This document shows positions 39,892 to 48,734 of a stretch of DNA of 64,000 nt, one piece after another; position 1 is the stretch's first letter, and each line of letters opens with the position of its first letter. The stretch is from positions 48,391-112,390 of the forward strand of contig CAUQTI010000009.1 in the NCBI GenBank assembly GCA_963521065.1, given 5' to 3'. The translations under genes and the position numbers were made by a program. The DNA is from IOR16 sp963521065 (GTDB lineage: Bacteria > Bacillota > Clostridia > Peptostreptococcales > Anaerovoracaceae). Under the pieces are notes generated by a model. It saw only the letters and a program-made list of their open reading frames with translations, ran no database searches and was not told the origin of the DNA.

Positions 39892-41433
39892 ATGAAAAAA
39901 TGGTACAACGTGAAAAAGGTATTTTCTATCATGCTGATTTTCGTCTTTATTTTCAGCTTGATGCCGGTAAATGCGGCCTCGGGGTCCTTTAGCGACATTA
40001 AGGGGCATTGGGCGAAGGCGGCAATTGAACGTTTCAGCGCCAATGGAACGGTGAATGGGTATGCAGGTAAATTTAGCCCCAATGCTCCAATTAAGCGCGG
40101 AGATATGGCAGTCATCTTGGATAAAATTATGAGCTATACTGATAAGGCAGAGAATACATTTACAGATTTAAAAGTGACTTCCTATTATGCAGAGGCAATT
40201 TTGCGATTAAAGGAAGCCGGCGTTATGAGCGGCGCAGGAAATCAAGTTCGGCCGGAAGACAAGATTACAAGAGAAGAAGCCGCGGTTATGCTATGTCAGG
40301 CATTGAAGCTGGAAAAAGCATCGGAGGGAAGCATCGCTTTTAAGGATGAGGGGCAAATCAGCGCATGGGCCAAGGATTCCGTGAATGCCCTGGTGAACAA
40401 AGGCTTTCTGAGTGGATTTGAGGGAAAAATCAATGCAAAAGCGAACATAACGAGAGCCGAAGTCGTAACGATTCTAAATAAGGCAATGCCAGAGGAAAAT
40501 GGAACTGGATCTCAAGGAAATGCAGAACCTGCGGCAGCTCCGACGATTGAGACGACGCTTTCAAACGGGAAAACCGTAAAACCAAGCAGCCTTACATTTG
40601 ATGTTTATGCAAAAAATAAAGAGGGTAAGAAGATTAGCAGTAAAGTCACCTTGAATGGGGAAACTGTTTCTGTAAACTGGGACGACCAGACAAAAACGAG
40701 TTTTACTTTGAAATTAAAAGAAGGCCAAAATACAGTGGTTGTAAGCGCGTCCGCCGACAATCAGACCGCAGAGAAAACTTACGTTTTATACCATGAGGCG
40801 ATTAAAGAAGGGGAATCGGTGGGGCACGCTGTATTTACCGTAGAAGCGCTCACATTGGGTTCAGGGTACCTGGTTGAACCGACCAAAGTGGAGATTTTTG
40901 AAGGAGAAAATGCTGCGAAGGCACTTTTGCGTGTTCTGAATCAGAACAAATACCAGTATGAGCATACAGGAACACCGGACAGCTCCTTTTATCTGGCACA
41001 AATCAAAGGTGTTAACGGTAAAGTACCTACTGATTTATCGAGCATACCGAGCTGTTTAAAGACAGTCTTAGAGAAAGATAAAGCCGAAGTGGAAGCCAGA
41101 GTGAACGCAGACTCCTTAGGAGAATTTGACTATACGAGTATGTCGGGCTGGATGTATTCTGTAAATAACGTATTTCCTAATGTTGGATTTGCAGATACAT
41201 ATCTTCAGGACGGTGATGTGGTCCGTGTGCAATTTACAGTGTGGGGGTATGGGCGAGACCTTGGAGGTGCTGATGCAATGGGTACTTACGGCAGCAATTT
41301 CTATACGGTAGCCAATAAAACAGAGCTTCTGCGAAACGTTGCAGAAAAAGGGTATGCAGGTGTATCGGAAAAAATAAAAGCAATTTTAACCAAGCTGGAT
41401 GCTTCACAAGCAGAGGTAGACAGCGCCCTTTAA
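39892..41433 (+). CDS. SLH-anchored surface protein with C-terminal DUF4430 domain, copy 1
   Basis: A 513-residue exported protein: signal peptide (FSIMLIFVFIFSLMPVNAA), three SLH domains (about 28-205; FSDIKGHWAKAAIERF, ITREEAAVMLCQALK), a beta-sandwich segment (about 215-310) and a DUF4430 domain (about 315-460; FEGENAAKALLRVL, MSGWMYSVNNVFPNVG, LQDGDVVRVQFTVWGYGRD). SLH domains bind wall polymers; DUF4430 is the transcobalamin-C-like domain. It ends the riboswitch-2 operon. A long relative lies downstream. Cobalamin binding is inferred. Confidence 0.85.
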   Translation: MKKWYNVKKVFSIMLIFVFIFSLMPVNAASGSFSDIKGHWAKAAIERFSANGTVNGYAGKFSPNAPIKRGDMAVILDKIMSYTDKAENTFTDLKVTSYYAEAILRLKEAGVMSGAGNQVRPEDKITREEAAVMLCQALKLEKASEGSIAFKDEGQISAWAKDSVNALVNKGFLSGFEGKINAKANITRAEVVTILNKAMPEENGTGSQGNAEPAAAPTIETTLSNGKTVKPSSLTFDVYAKNKEGKKISSKVTLNGETVSVNWDDQTKTSFTLKLKEGQNTVVVSASADNQTAEKTYVLYHEAIKEGESVGHAVFTVEALTLGSGYLVEPTKVEIFEGENAAKALLRVLNQNKYQYEHTGTPDSSFYLAQIKGVNGKVPTDLSSIPSCLKTVLEKDKAEVEARVNADSLGEFDYTSMSGWMYSVNNVFPNVGFADTYLQDGDVVRVQFTVWGYGRDLGGADAMGTYGSNFYTVANKTELLRNVAEKGYAGVSEKIKAILTKLDASQAEVDSAL

Positions 41434-41482
41434 AAAAATGAATAAAGCAAGCGTTTCAAAGCGCATTCCCTTTAACTTCTTC

Positions 41483-41511
41483 TTGACAAGAAATCAGGCG
41501 GTTGATAGAAT
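41483..41511 (+). promoter_or_regulatory. Promoter for cobalamin riboswitch 3
   Basis: TTGACA, 17-base spacer, TAGAAT, about 25 bases before the aptamer. Confidence 0.8.
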
Positions 41512-41534
41512 AAAATAGAAATAAATAATAGAAG

Positions 41535-41740
41535 TTTTATGTCTGTTTATGTAATTTACGAAAAAATTATGTAGGCAGCTAAGAGGGAAGCAGGTTCAAT
41601 TCCTGCGCGGTCCCGCCGCTGTAAGCGCAGAGCCTTTGCTTTTAAATCAGATTTGATTTACCACTGGGAGAACCGGGAAGGTTAGTAAGGGTGTAGGAGA
41701 GTTTCTCCAAACGCGTAAGCCAGAAGACCTACATAAAATT
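41535..41740 (+). ncRNA. Cobalamin riboswitch 3
   Basis: The full set of conserved elements is present: GGGAAGCAGGTTCAATTCCTG, CCCGCCGCTGTAAGCGCAGAG, CCACTGGGAGAACCGGGAAGG, and AAGCCAGAAGACCTACAT. The ends TTATGTAGG and CCTACATAA pair. It precedes the second YezD-like gene and the long SLH-DUF4430 gene. Confidence 0.93.
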
Positions 41741-41769
41741 AAAGTACATTCCACGGGTTTTTGGAGGAG

Positions 41770-41812
41770 AAAAGGAGTAAGCGATAAAAAGTTACTCTGA
41801 TTTTTCGGTGTA
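41770..41812 (+). terminator. Expression-platform terminator of riboswitch 3
   Basis: GGAGTAA and TTACTCT arms are followed by a T-rich run, in the same place as the terminator of riboswitch 2. Confidence 0.75.
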
Positions 41813-41828
41813 CAAATCTTACAGAAAT

Positions 41829-41861
41829 ACGGCTGTGGCAGAAATGTCACAGCTTTTTTAT
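41829..41861 (+). terminator. Second hairpin after riboswitch 3
   Basis: GGCTGTGGCA-gaaa-TGTCACAGCT followed by TTTTTT; closely similar to the hairpin after riboswitch 2. Confidence 0.8.
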
Positions 41862-41962
41862 TGTGTGAAAAACTTCGTGGAAAACGGCGGGTTTACTATA
41901 AATTGCAAGGAAAGCTTGTGATTGCAGTAAGAATATGATAATGAAAAAAGGAGAGCGGCAAA

Positions 41963-42118
41963 ATGGAACAACCAGTAGTGGACTTAACGGTAACCAAAAA
42001 AGAAGAAGCGAAGCTTTTGGCATTGATTCGTGAGATTCAATATGGAGAATTACGCGTCATCATTAATGATGGAAAGCCGGTGCGCGTGGAAGAAATACGA
42101 AAAAGTATCAAGCTTTGA
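41963..42118 (+). CDS. Small YezD/DUF2292-like protein, copy 2
   Basis: A 51-residue protein nearly identical in pattern to the one at 38704 (VTKKEEAKLLALIREIQYGE, LRVIINDGKPVRVEEI). It begins at ATG 41963 with AAAAGGAGAG upstream and follows riboswitch 3 and its two hairpins. The repeated order riboswitch, two hairpins, YezD-like gene points to a duplicated unit. Confidence 0.75.
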   Translation: MEQPVVDLTVTKKEEAKLLALIREIQYGELRVIINDGKPVRVEEIRKSIKL

Positions 42119-42262
42119 TGAAAAGGAAAGAAGGGGAAATAAAAGGTTAGCTGACCGGAAAACCGGAGGCTTCTTATTTTGTTTACTATGAGGGGGAAAT
42201 TGTAGTTGACAGGAGAGAAGCTTTTTTTATTGCGCATAACGTATGAAAGGAGAAACAGAAAG

Positions 42263-45200
42263 GTGAAAGAGAAGTTTATTTTACGAAAATGTCTCAGTCT
42301 TTTTGTTGTAGTCTTGCTAGTTTTTGGATCAATACCTGCCTATGCAGCACAGGAAAGCGGTGTCATTCGAACCTCAAAGACAAAGACAGAAGGAGATATT
42401 ACAACAACAACCGTTACAAAGAAGCAGAGTGGCGCGGGGTATACCGACTTAGTCATTACGGACTACATAAAAAATAATAAAACAAACGAAGAATCGAAGG
42501 TGGAAAATGGGACGTATGACAATACTGCAAAAGGAATCCTAGTGAACTATTCTCGTAAGAGAATTGGGGAAGAGGGAGTGCATCAATTTGTCAGTAGCGC
42601 AGTTGGTACGTTGAATCCATTGGCGGCAATTCGAAAAAATACAAAGGATATTACAGTCAAGGATGAAGATCTGGCAACTTTATTAGAAGCATTGAATGTT
42701 CCTTTATATGAAATGAGAGAAGATGAGATTACAAGCACAGGCGTTGAAATAGACCTTACCTCCTCAGAGAGTGAGGAGATGACAGTCAGGGTTCCCAAGC
42801 AGATATTTCGCAGTATTCTGGAAAAAAAGAACCCTTATTTTAAGGTAAAGACGGCAGCGGCATCCGCAAGCTTTGATGCAAAAGCAATGACTCGTTTTAT
42901 GGAAGGGGGCGGCTATACCGTCAGCTTTTCCATTTCACAATGGGATGAAGGGCATTTTACACAGGTCGAAGTCAATAACGGAGACGATATCATTGATTTA
43001 AACGGCGGAGAAGCAACTTTGGGAATTACCTATGCAACCGGATTTGGGGTGGATGATGAGCGGATTTCCGTGTATTCCGAGGATAAGGGTGCGGCAAAAA
43101 AAACGGTAATTCGAGATATATTCTATGACAGTGACAATCACCAGGTAAATTTCCGTGCGGATCAACTGCGCGTTTTTGAAGTTGTTTCAAGTGATGTGCT
43201 GTTTGGCGATATCTCTTCTCACTGGGCGAAAAAAGCCGTTGAGCGGTGGAGCAATATTGGCGTTGTAAAAGGCTTTGAAGGAAAGTTTCAGCCAAATGCA
43301 GAGATTAAACGCGGCGATATGGCTGTAATTTTAGGAAATCTCATGGGCTATCGCACAAAATCTCAGAATAAATTCTCAGATTTAAAGGAAGGAGCCTATT
43401 ATACGGATGCAGTGCTAGAAGCAAATGCGGCAGGAATAATGAGCGGTTCTGCAAACAAGGTGCGTCCGGAGGAAAAGATTACAAGAGAAGAAGCTGCTGT
43501 TATGCTGTGTAAGGCATTGGAAATCTCTCCGCAGGAGACTGGTAAAACCACTTTTAAGGATCAAGATCAAATCAGCGCATGGGCACGGGGTGCCGTCAAT
43601 GCGTTTGTAAATAAAGGGTTAATGAGCGGATTTGAAGGGAAGATCAATGCGAAGAATAAAATAACGAGAGCCGAAGTCGTAACAATTTTAGATAAAGCTC
43701 TGCCGGCACTTGTGAATTATGGGGAATATTCCGAGAATGTGAGCGGAATGCTGCTGGTCAATGGGGGAGATACCTATTTAAAGGATTTAAAGGTTGATGG
43801 CGATTTGTTAATCAGTGACGGGGTAGGGGAGCACGATGTAACGCTGGAGAATGTAACAGTCACCGGAAAAACAATTATAAGAGGCGGGGGAGAAGCCTCG
43901 GTCCACATTGCCGGGAAGTCAAATATAAAAACAGTTGAAATGAAAAAAGTTTCGGGGCCGGTGCATTTGGCTGCGGAAGATAGCGCGATTATTGAGACGC
44001 TCTATGTAAAAGATGGGAAAGACAAGGTATCTCTATCCGGCACCTTTAAGAAAGTCGTACTAGACCATTCGACTGCGGTTCGATTCGAAAAAGCAGAGGC
44101 AGAAGCCGTTGAGCTAAATGCCCAAGAGGCGAAAGCGAACGTAGATGCATCCTCCCATATTAAAAATATGGTGCTTACAAAATCCGCACAGAAAAGTAAG
44201 CTTGACATTTCAGGTGAAGTGCTCGCTATGACAATCGGTGCAAAAGACGTTCTGGTAGAAGGAACGGGAAAGCTTGACTTGGTTACGGTAGCAGCCAGCG
44301 ATGTGACCGTTAAGACAAACGGAACGGAGATAAAAGCGGCAGAAGGTGTGACAAACGTTTTCGGAGGAAAGGTAGCAGTAGCAGCAGGAGGCACAATGAC
44401 AACGGCTGGCGAGAAACCAAAAGTTTCTTCTTCCGGCAAGGTAGACGAGAGCGTTTCACCGACTGCACCTAAAATTGAGACGACATTAGAAGACGGAAAA
44501 ACAATCAAGCCAAGCAAGCTGACGTTTGACGTGTATGCAAAAGATGCAGCAGGGAAAAAAATCAACTGCAAGGTGACCTTAAATGAAGAAGAGGTTGCCG
44601 TAAATTGGAACGACAAAGCAAAAGTGAGCTACACCCTTGCGTTGAAAGAAGGGACAAATACAGTAGTCATAACGGCTACGGCGGATGATGAAACCACGAA
44701 GAAGACCTATACCTTATACCATAAAGCGATTGCAGAGGGAGACTCTGTGGGCCATGCAGTGTTTACCGTAGAGGCACTGACATTGGGTGTCGGCTATTTA
44801 GTCGAGCCGACGGAGATAGAAATCTTTGAAGGAGAAAATGCGGCAGAAGCACTTCTGCGTGCTCTCGACCAATACGGGTTTGATTATGACTATACCGGAA
44901 AGCCGGAGAAGGCCTTCTATCTTTCACATGTAAAGGGTGTAGAAGGACGAATTCCAATGGATCTTTCAAGTGCGCCGGACTGCTTGACTGCGGTACTTGA
45001 AAAAGACAAGGCTAAAATTGAGGCAAGAAGCGATTCTGACTCTCTGGGAGAATTTGATTATACCAGTATGTCAGGGTGGATGTATTCACTAAATGATGTC
45101 TTTCCAAACGTCGGATTTGCTGATACTTACCTTCAGGACGGGGATGTTGTGCGCGTGCAGTTTACTGTCTGGGGATATGGAAGAGATATCGGCGGGGCAG

Positions 45201-45361
45201 ATGCGATGGGGAGCTATGGAAGTAACTTTTATCCGGTCGCGGACAAAACAGAATTGCTGAGAAAGGTCGCGAGAAGAAGCTACAGCAGTGTATCGGAAAA
45301 GGTAAAAAATATATTAACTTCTTTGGATGCGGCACAATCGGAAGTGGATGACGCGCTTTAA
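42263..45361 (+). CDS. Large SLH surface protein with DUF4430 domain, copy 2
   Basis: A 1032-residue exported protein. GTG 42263 is preferred because it follows AAAGGAG and begins a clean signal peptide (LSLFVVVLLVFGSIPAYAA); the ATG at 42206 would add a non-signal stretch. Residues about 35-310 are an unrecognised beta-rich region; three SLH domains occupy about 313-495; about 505-730 is a beta-helix-like stack of short hydrophobic turns (VKVDGDLLI-type and LENVTVTGKTII); then an Ig-like segment and a DUF4430 domain (about 845-985) close to those of the copy-1 protein. Placing SLH in the middle is unusual. Under riboswitch 3. Confidence 0.82.
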   Translation: MKEKFILRKCLSLFVVVLLVFGSIPAYAAQESGVIRTSKTKTEGDITTTTVTKKQSGAGYTDLVITDYIKNNKTNEESKVENGTYDNTAKGILVNYSRKRIGEEGVHQFVSSAVGTLNPLAAIRKNTKDITVKDEDLATLLEALNVPLYEMREDEITSTGVEIDLTSSESEEMTVRVPKQIFRSILEKKNPYFKVKTAAASASFDAKAMTRFMEGGGYTVSFSISQWDEGHFTQVEVNNGDDIIDLNGGEATLGITYATGFGVDDERISVYSEDKGAAKKTVIRDIFYDSDNHQVNFRADQLRVFEVVSSDVLFGDISSHWAKKAVERWSNIGVVKGFEGKFQPNAEIKRGDMAVILGNLMGYRTKSQNKFSDLKEGAYYTDAVLEANAAGIMSGSANKVRPEEKITREEAAVMLCKALEISPQETGKTTFKDQDQISAWARGAVNAFVNKGLMSGFEGKINAKNKITRAEVVTILDKALPALVNYGEYSENVSGMLLVNGGDTYLKDLKVDGDLLISDGVGEHDVTLENVTVTGKTIIRGGGEASVHIAGKSNIKTVEMKKVSGPVHLAAEDSAIIETLYVKDGKDKVSLSGTFKKVVLDHSTAVRFEKAEAEAVELNAQEAKANVDASSHIKNMVLTKSAQKSKLDISGEVLAMTIGAKDVLVEGTGKLDLVTVAASDVTVKTNGTEIKAAEGVTNVFGGKVAVAAGGTMTTAGEKPKVSSSGKVDESVSPTAPKIETTLEDGKTIKPSKLTFDVYAKDAAGKKINCKVTLNEEEVAVNWNDKAKVSYTLALKEGTNTVVITATADDETTKKTYTLYHKAIAEGDSVGHAVFTVEALTLGVGYLVEPTEIEIFEGENAAEALLRALDQYGFDYDYTGKPEKAFYLSHVKGVEGRIPMDLSSAPDCLTAVLEKDKAKIEARSDSDSLGEFDYTSMSGWMYSLNDVFPNVGFADTYLQDGDVVRVQFTVWGYGRDIGGADAMGSYGSNFYPVADKTELLRKVARRSYSSVSEKVKNILTSLDAAQSEVDDAL

Positions 45362-45367
45362 AGAGAA

Positions 45368-47299
45368 ATGGGTGATGAATTGAAAGAACTGGGGAAACGG
45401 ACAATCGCCGCGCTGTTATGTGCGGTTATGATTGTCGTGGGGATGCCTTTATCTGCACAGGCTGCCGGGCATAAATCGTACAGTACGGCAGAGCTGGAGC
45501 AAGTGATAAGGGGAATTATAGACTGGAAAAAACTAGACAACGCATCTACGTTGGATGGCTACTTAATTAATGATGCATATCTAGAGCTGGCGGGAACGAC
45601 GCCGGGCGATTGGTATCAGGTAGGAATGGGACGATTCGGATATAAGGATGATTATGCCGGGTATCTGGCGGTGATTAAGGAGAAGGTGCAGGACCGCTAC
45701 AAGACCTCTGCAAAATTGAGCGCAGCGAAGGCTACGGAATGGCATCGAATTTCCCTTGCAATCCTTGCATCTGGCGGAGATCCGACAAGAGCGGGAACCG
45801 ATGCGAACGGAAAAGCGATTAACTTAATTGCAGATGGAACGTATAACCGGGGGAAAACCGCTTCGTTAGGAAAGCAGGGAATTAACGGCTGGATTTGGGG
45901 TCTGATTGCACTTGATTCGAAACGTTATCCCGTACCGGAAGGGGCACATGACAGCAGAGATTCTATCATCGAAGAAATTCTCAGCCGCCAGCTTTCGGAT
46001 GGAGGGTTCACTTTATATGGGAACGTTTCAGACCCTGACATTACCGCGATGGCATTGCAGTCCCTGGCACCGTATTATAACAGTGAAAAGTCATATACTT
46101 ACGTCAACAAAGCCTCCGGAAAAACGGTGACGAAGAAAGTGCGGCACGTTGTTGATGAGGCCCTAAACCGGTTGTCGAAGATACAGCTTGCCACCGGTGA
46201 TTACGACAGCTGGGGCACAAAAAATGTAGAGAGTACTGCGCAGGTGGCAGTTGCGCTATGCGCGCTGGGAATTAATATTCAAACGGATAGCCGTTTTATC
46301 AAAAATGGGAATACCCTTCTTGACGGCATCATGCTTTATCGTATGGAGGATGGCGGATTTGTGCATTCTTATACCTATGATCCGGATAATCCGACTTCCT
46401 TGCCGACGGAATCCAATACGATGGCCAGTGAGCAAACTCTGTATACCTTGACTGCTGTATGGCGGCAGATGCGAGGGATGCGAACCTTATATGATTTTCG
46501 GGCAGAGCAGAGCGCGAGCTTAAAAAATCAAATCAGTGCATTGGAAAAACAAATTGATACACTGGGAAATAGCCCGACAAAAGCAAAAATCAATGAGCTT
46601 ATGAAAAAGTATGACGCCATTGCGGAGAGTGAGCAATGTTATGTGCTGAATTATTACAAACTCTCTAATGCAGCAGAAAAAGGCGGCATTGAACTAAAAG
46701 AAGAGTCCGCGAAAAAGGAAGAAGAAAAGGCAGAGGAGGAAGCCGCAGAAGAGGAAGAAGCAGAGAGCGTATTGCTTTATTTTAGCGATACCGATAAGAA
46801 GAAGGTGGACGCGCTTCCGAAACGCCTGACTACAGAGCAGTATGTGGACGTAGTTAAGTTACTGGATAAGATTGAACAATCCGAGGAGTTTGATAAGAAA
46901 AAAGAATATACAAACAAGCTCAAGAGTGCAAAAAAAGAAATTCTTGCAGTTCAAAAAGAAATTGACGAGATTAACAAAGACGTAAAGGAAAAGCTTTACC
47001 CGTTTGAAAAAATTTCACTCACTGACTGGGGGACGGTACACAGTATTGTGGGGCGGTATGAAAAACTAAGCGCTTATGATCAGAAGAAAATTTTGCGTTG
47101 GGATGACGTGATAAAAACAAAGACACAAGTAGATAATCTGCTTCGGGCTGTTGTTATTACGGCAGCGCTTGGGATTCTTTCCATTACCGCTGGAATATTT
47201 ATAGTTAGACGTATAAAAAAGAGAAAAAACCGAAAAAAAGACGGTATGTTAGCGCTTGAAAAAGAGTATGAGAAGCAGAAAGAGGATAAAGGCGCATGA
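45368..47299 (+). CDS. Membrane-anchored alpha-toroid (squalene cyclase/prenyltransferase-like) protein
   Basis: A 643-residue protein: signal peptide (IAALLCAVMIVVGMPLSAQA), an alpha/alpha toroid (about 45-395; ILSRQLSDGGFTLYG, LSKIQLATGDYDSWG, GIMLYRMEDGGFVHS), charged coiled coils (about 395-560) and a C-terminal membrane helix (about 597-615) with a basic cytoplasmic tail. The fold matches the first domain of intrinsic factor and transcobalamin, not a terpene enzyme. The partner beta domain is encoded by the next gene, which overlaps it by 4 bases. The start may instead be TTG 45380. Confidence 0.82.
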   Translation: MGDELKELGKRTIAALLCAVMIVVGMPLSAQAAGHKSYSTAELEQVIRGIIDWKKLDNASTLDGYLINDAYLELAGTTPGDWYQVGMGRFGYKDDYAGYLAVIKEKVQDRYKTSAKLSAAKATEWHRISLAILASGGDPTRAGTDANGKAINLIADGTYNRGKTASLGKQGINGWIWGLIALDSKRYPVPEGAHDSRDSIIEEILSRQLSDGGFTLYGNVSDPDITAMALQSLAPYYNSEKSYTYVNKASGKTVTKKVRHVVDEALNRLSKIQLATGDYDSWGTKNVESTAQVAVALCALGINIQTDSRFIKNGNTLLDGIMLYRMEDGGFVHSYTYDPDNPTSLPTESNTMASEQTLYTLTAVWRQMRGMRTLYDFRAEQSASLKNQISALEKQIDTLGNSPTKAKINELMKKYDAIAESEQCYVLNYYKLSNAAEKGGIELKEESAKKEEEKAEEEAAEEEEAESVLLYFSDTDKKKVDALPKRLTTEQYVDVVKLLDKIEQSEEFDKKKEYTNKLKSAKKEILAVQKEIDEINKDVKEKLYPFEKISLTDWGTVHSIVGRYEKLSAYDQKKILRWDDVIKTKTQVDNLLRAVVITAALGILSITAGIFIVRRIKKRKNRKKDGMLALEKEYEKQKEDKGA

Positions 47300-47856
47300 A
47301 AAAAGACCTGTTAGCATTGGGTTTTATCGTTCTTGCCATAGCGCTTATCCTATCCGGCACGAAATTTCAAACAGTGGATGAATATTATCTCACACATATT
47401 GATGAGATTACACCAGAGTCGAAAACGGTAACCGTCAGCATCCGCTGCGATACAATTTTAGACAATTGGGATAACCTTGTTCCGGAATTGCAGTCTGATG
47501 AATTTGTCCCGAAGGATGGCGTGATACTGGAAGAAACAACGTACGTTCTTCGTGAGGGAGATACTGCGTTTGATATTACAGATCGTGCCGTTCGCTATCA
47601 CAAAATACAGATGGAATACCAAGGCGCAAATATGAACAGCTACGGGAGCGTGTACATTCAGGGAATTCATTATCTGTATGAATTTTCATGTGGCCCGCTG
47701 AGTGGATGGATGTATCGTGTAAACGGACAATTTCCGAATTACGGGTGCAGTAAATATGAGTTGAAAGACGGAGATAAAATCGAATGGGTTTACACCTGTG
47801 ACCTTGGCAGAGATGTAGGCTGCGTTTGGATGGGAGGAGAGTGGAACGGACAATGA
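47296..47856 (+). CDS. Membrane-anchored DUF4430 protein
   Basis: A 186-residue protein with an N-terminal membrane anchor (LLALGFIVLAIALILSG) and an extracellular DUF4430 domain (about 85-180: LREGDTAFDITDRAV, GPLSGWMYRVNGQFPNYG, LKDGDKIEWVYTCDLGRD). ATG overlaps the stop of the toroid gene (ATGA) and its own stop overlaps cbrV, so it is translationally coupled to both. Together with the toroid protein it supplies the two halves of an intrinsic-factor-like receptor. Confidence 0.85.
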   Translation: MKKDLLALGFIVLAIALILSGTKFQTVDEYYLTHIDEITPESKTVTVSIRCDTILDNWDNLVPELQSDEFVPKDGVILEETTYVLREGDTAFDITDRAVRYHKIQMEYQGANMNSYGSVYIQGIHYLYEFSCGPLSGWMYRVNGQFPNYGCSKYELKDGDKIEWVYTCDLGRDVGCVWMGGEWNGQ

Positions 47857-48734
47857 AACTATTTTCATCATACCATCCCAGTATATTATTTGTGTATTTT
47901 ATAGGTGTAATCGGTATTACTATGTTTGCGATGAACCCATTGGTACTCACAATTTCCTTGCTGGGAGCATTGGGCTTTGCACTGCAGTTGGAAAACAGGA
48001 AAGCTATATTTATGAGCTTTGGGTTTTATATTCCCTTATTTTTTCTGATTGCAGTGACAAATCCGCTGTTCAGTCATAATGGAGTAACGCCGTTATTTTT
48101 TTTAAATGACCAGCCGGTGACTTTAGAAGCGGTGCTTTATGGAGCAGCTATCGGCGGAATGCTTATCTCTGTCATGTACTGGTGCAGATGCTACAGCTTA
48201 ATTATGACATCGGATAAGTTTATCTACCTGTTTGGGAAGGTCATTCCAAAGCTGAGCTTGGTAATTTCTATGGTAATCCGCTTTGTGCCTCTTTTTATAA
48301 GGCAGATTAAGCATATCAGCACCGTTCAAAAAACAATGGGAATCTACGCAACAAAAAGTATTTTAGATCGTATTTTAAGTGGATTTCGCATCTTTTCGGC
48401 AATGATTACATGGTCACTCGAAAATGCGGTGGATACGGCAGCGTCTATGCGTGCAAGAGGCTATGGCCTTCCCGGACGGAGCAATTTTTCGCTTTTTCGC
48501 TTTACTTTAAGAGATGGAATCATGGTTGGAATCCTGCTTGTACTTTTTGGAATCGCCGTGGTGGGAAGCAGTATGGGCATATTAGATTACTCTTTCTATC
48601 CCCGGATGTCTGTGATTAAAATCAATCCAATGGCGGCTGTTACTTATATTGCGCTATGCATACTGTCATTCATTCCTTTTGTAGTTGAAGTTGAGGAAAA
48701 TAGAAAATGGAATTATTACATATCGAAAATTTAG
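47853..48734 (+). CDS. cbrV: ECF transporter transmembrane (T) component, CbrV type
   Basis: A 293-residue membrane protein of the EcfT family. It has five or six membrane helices and the coupling motif MRARGYGLPGRSNF near residue 205, which contacts the ATPases. It overlaps the DUF4430 gene by 4 bases and cbrU by 28 bases. The order CbrV, duplicated ATPase CbrU, S-component CbrT is the arrangement predicted for cobalamin ECF transporters. ATG 47853 is chosen over 47826 by the coupling overlap. Confidence 0.85.
   Translation: MKLFSSYHPSILFVYFIGVIGITMFAMNPLVLTISLLGALGFALQLENRKAIFMSFGFYIPLFFLIAVTNPLFSHNGVTPLFFLNDQPVTLEAVLYGAAIGGMLISVMYWCRCYSLIMTSDKFIYLFGKVIPKLSLVISMVIRFVPLFIRQIKHISTVQKTMGIYATKSILDRILSGFRIFSAMITWSLENAVDTAASMRARGYGLPGRSNFSLFRFTLRDGIMVGILLVLFGIAVVGSSMGILDYSFYPRMSVIKINPMAAVTYIALCILSFIPFVVEVEENRKWNYYISKI

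Noticed and set aside
44002..44616. 204-codon reverse ORF inside the large SLH gene
   Set aside because: It is antisense to a well-supported gene, rich in Ser/Thr/Ala as expected for a shadow, and has no ribosome site.
45368..47299. Terpene cyclase or prenyltransferase enzyme
   Set aside because: The toroid repeats match that fold, but catalytic motifs of cyclases (DXDD-like) are not visible, and the protein is exported next to a DUF4430 gene.
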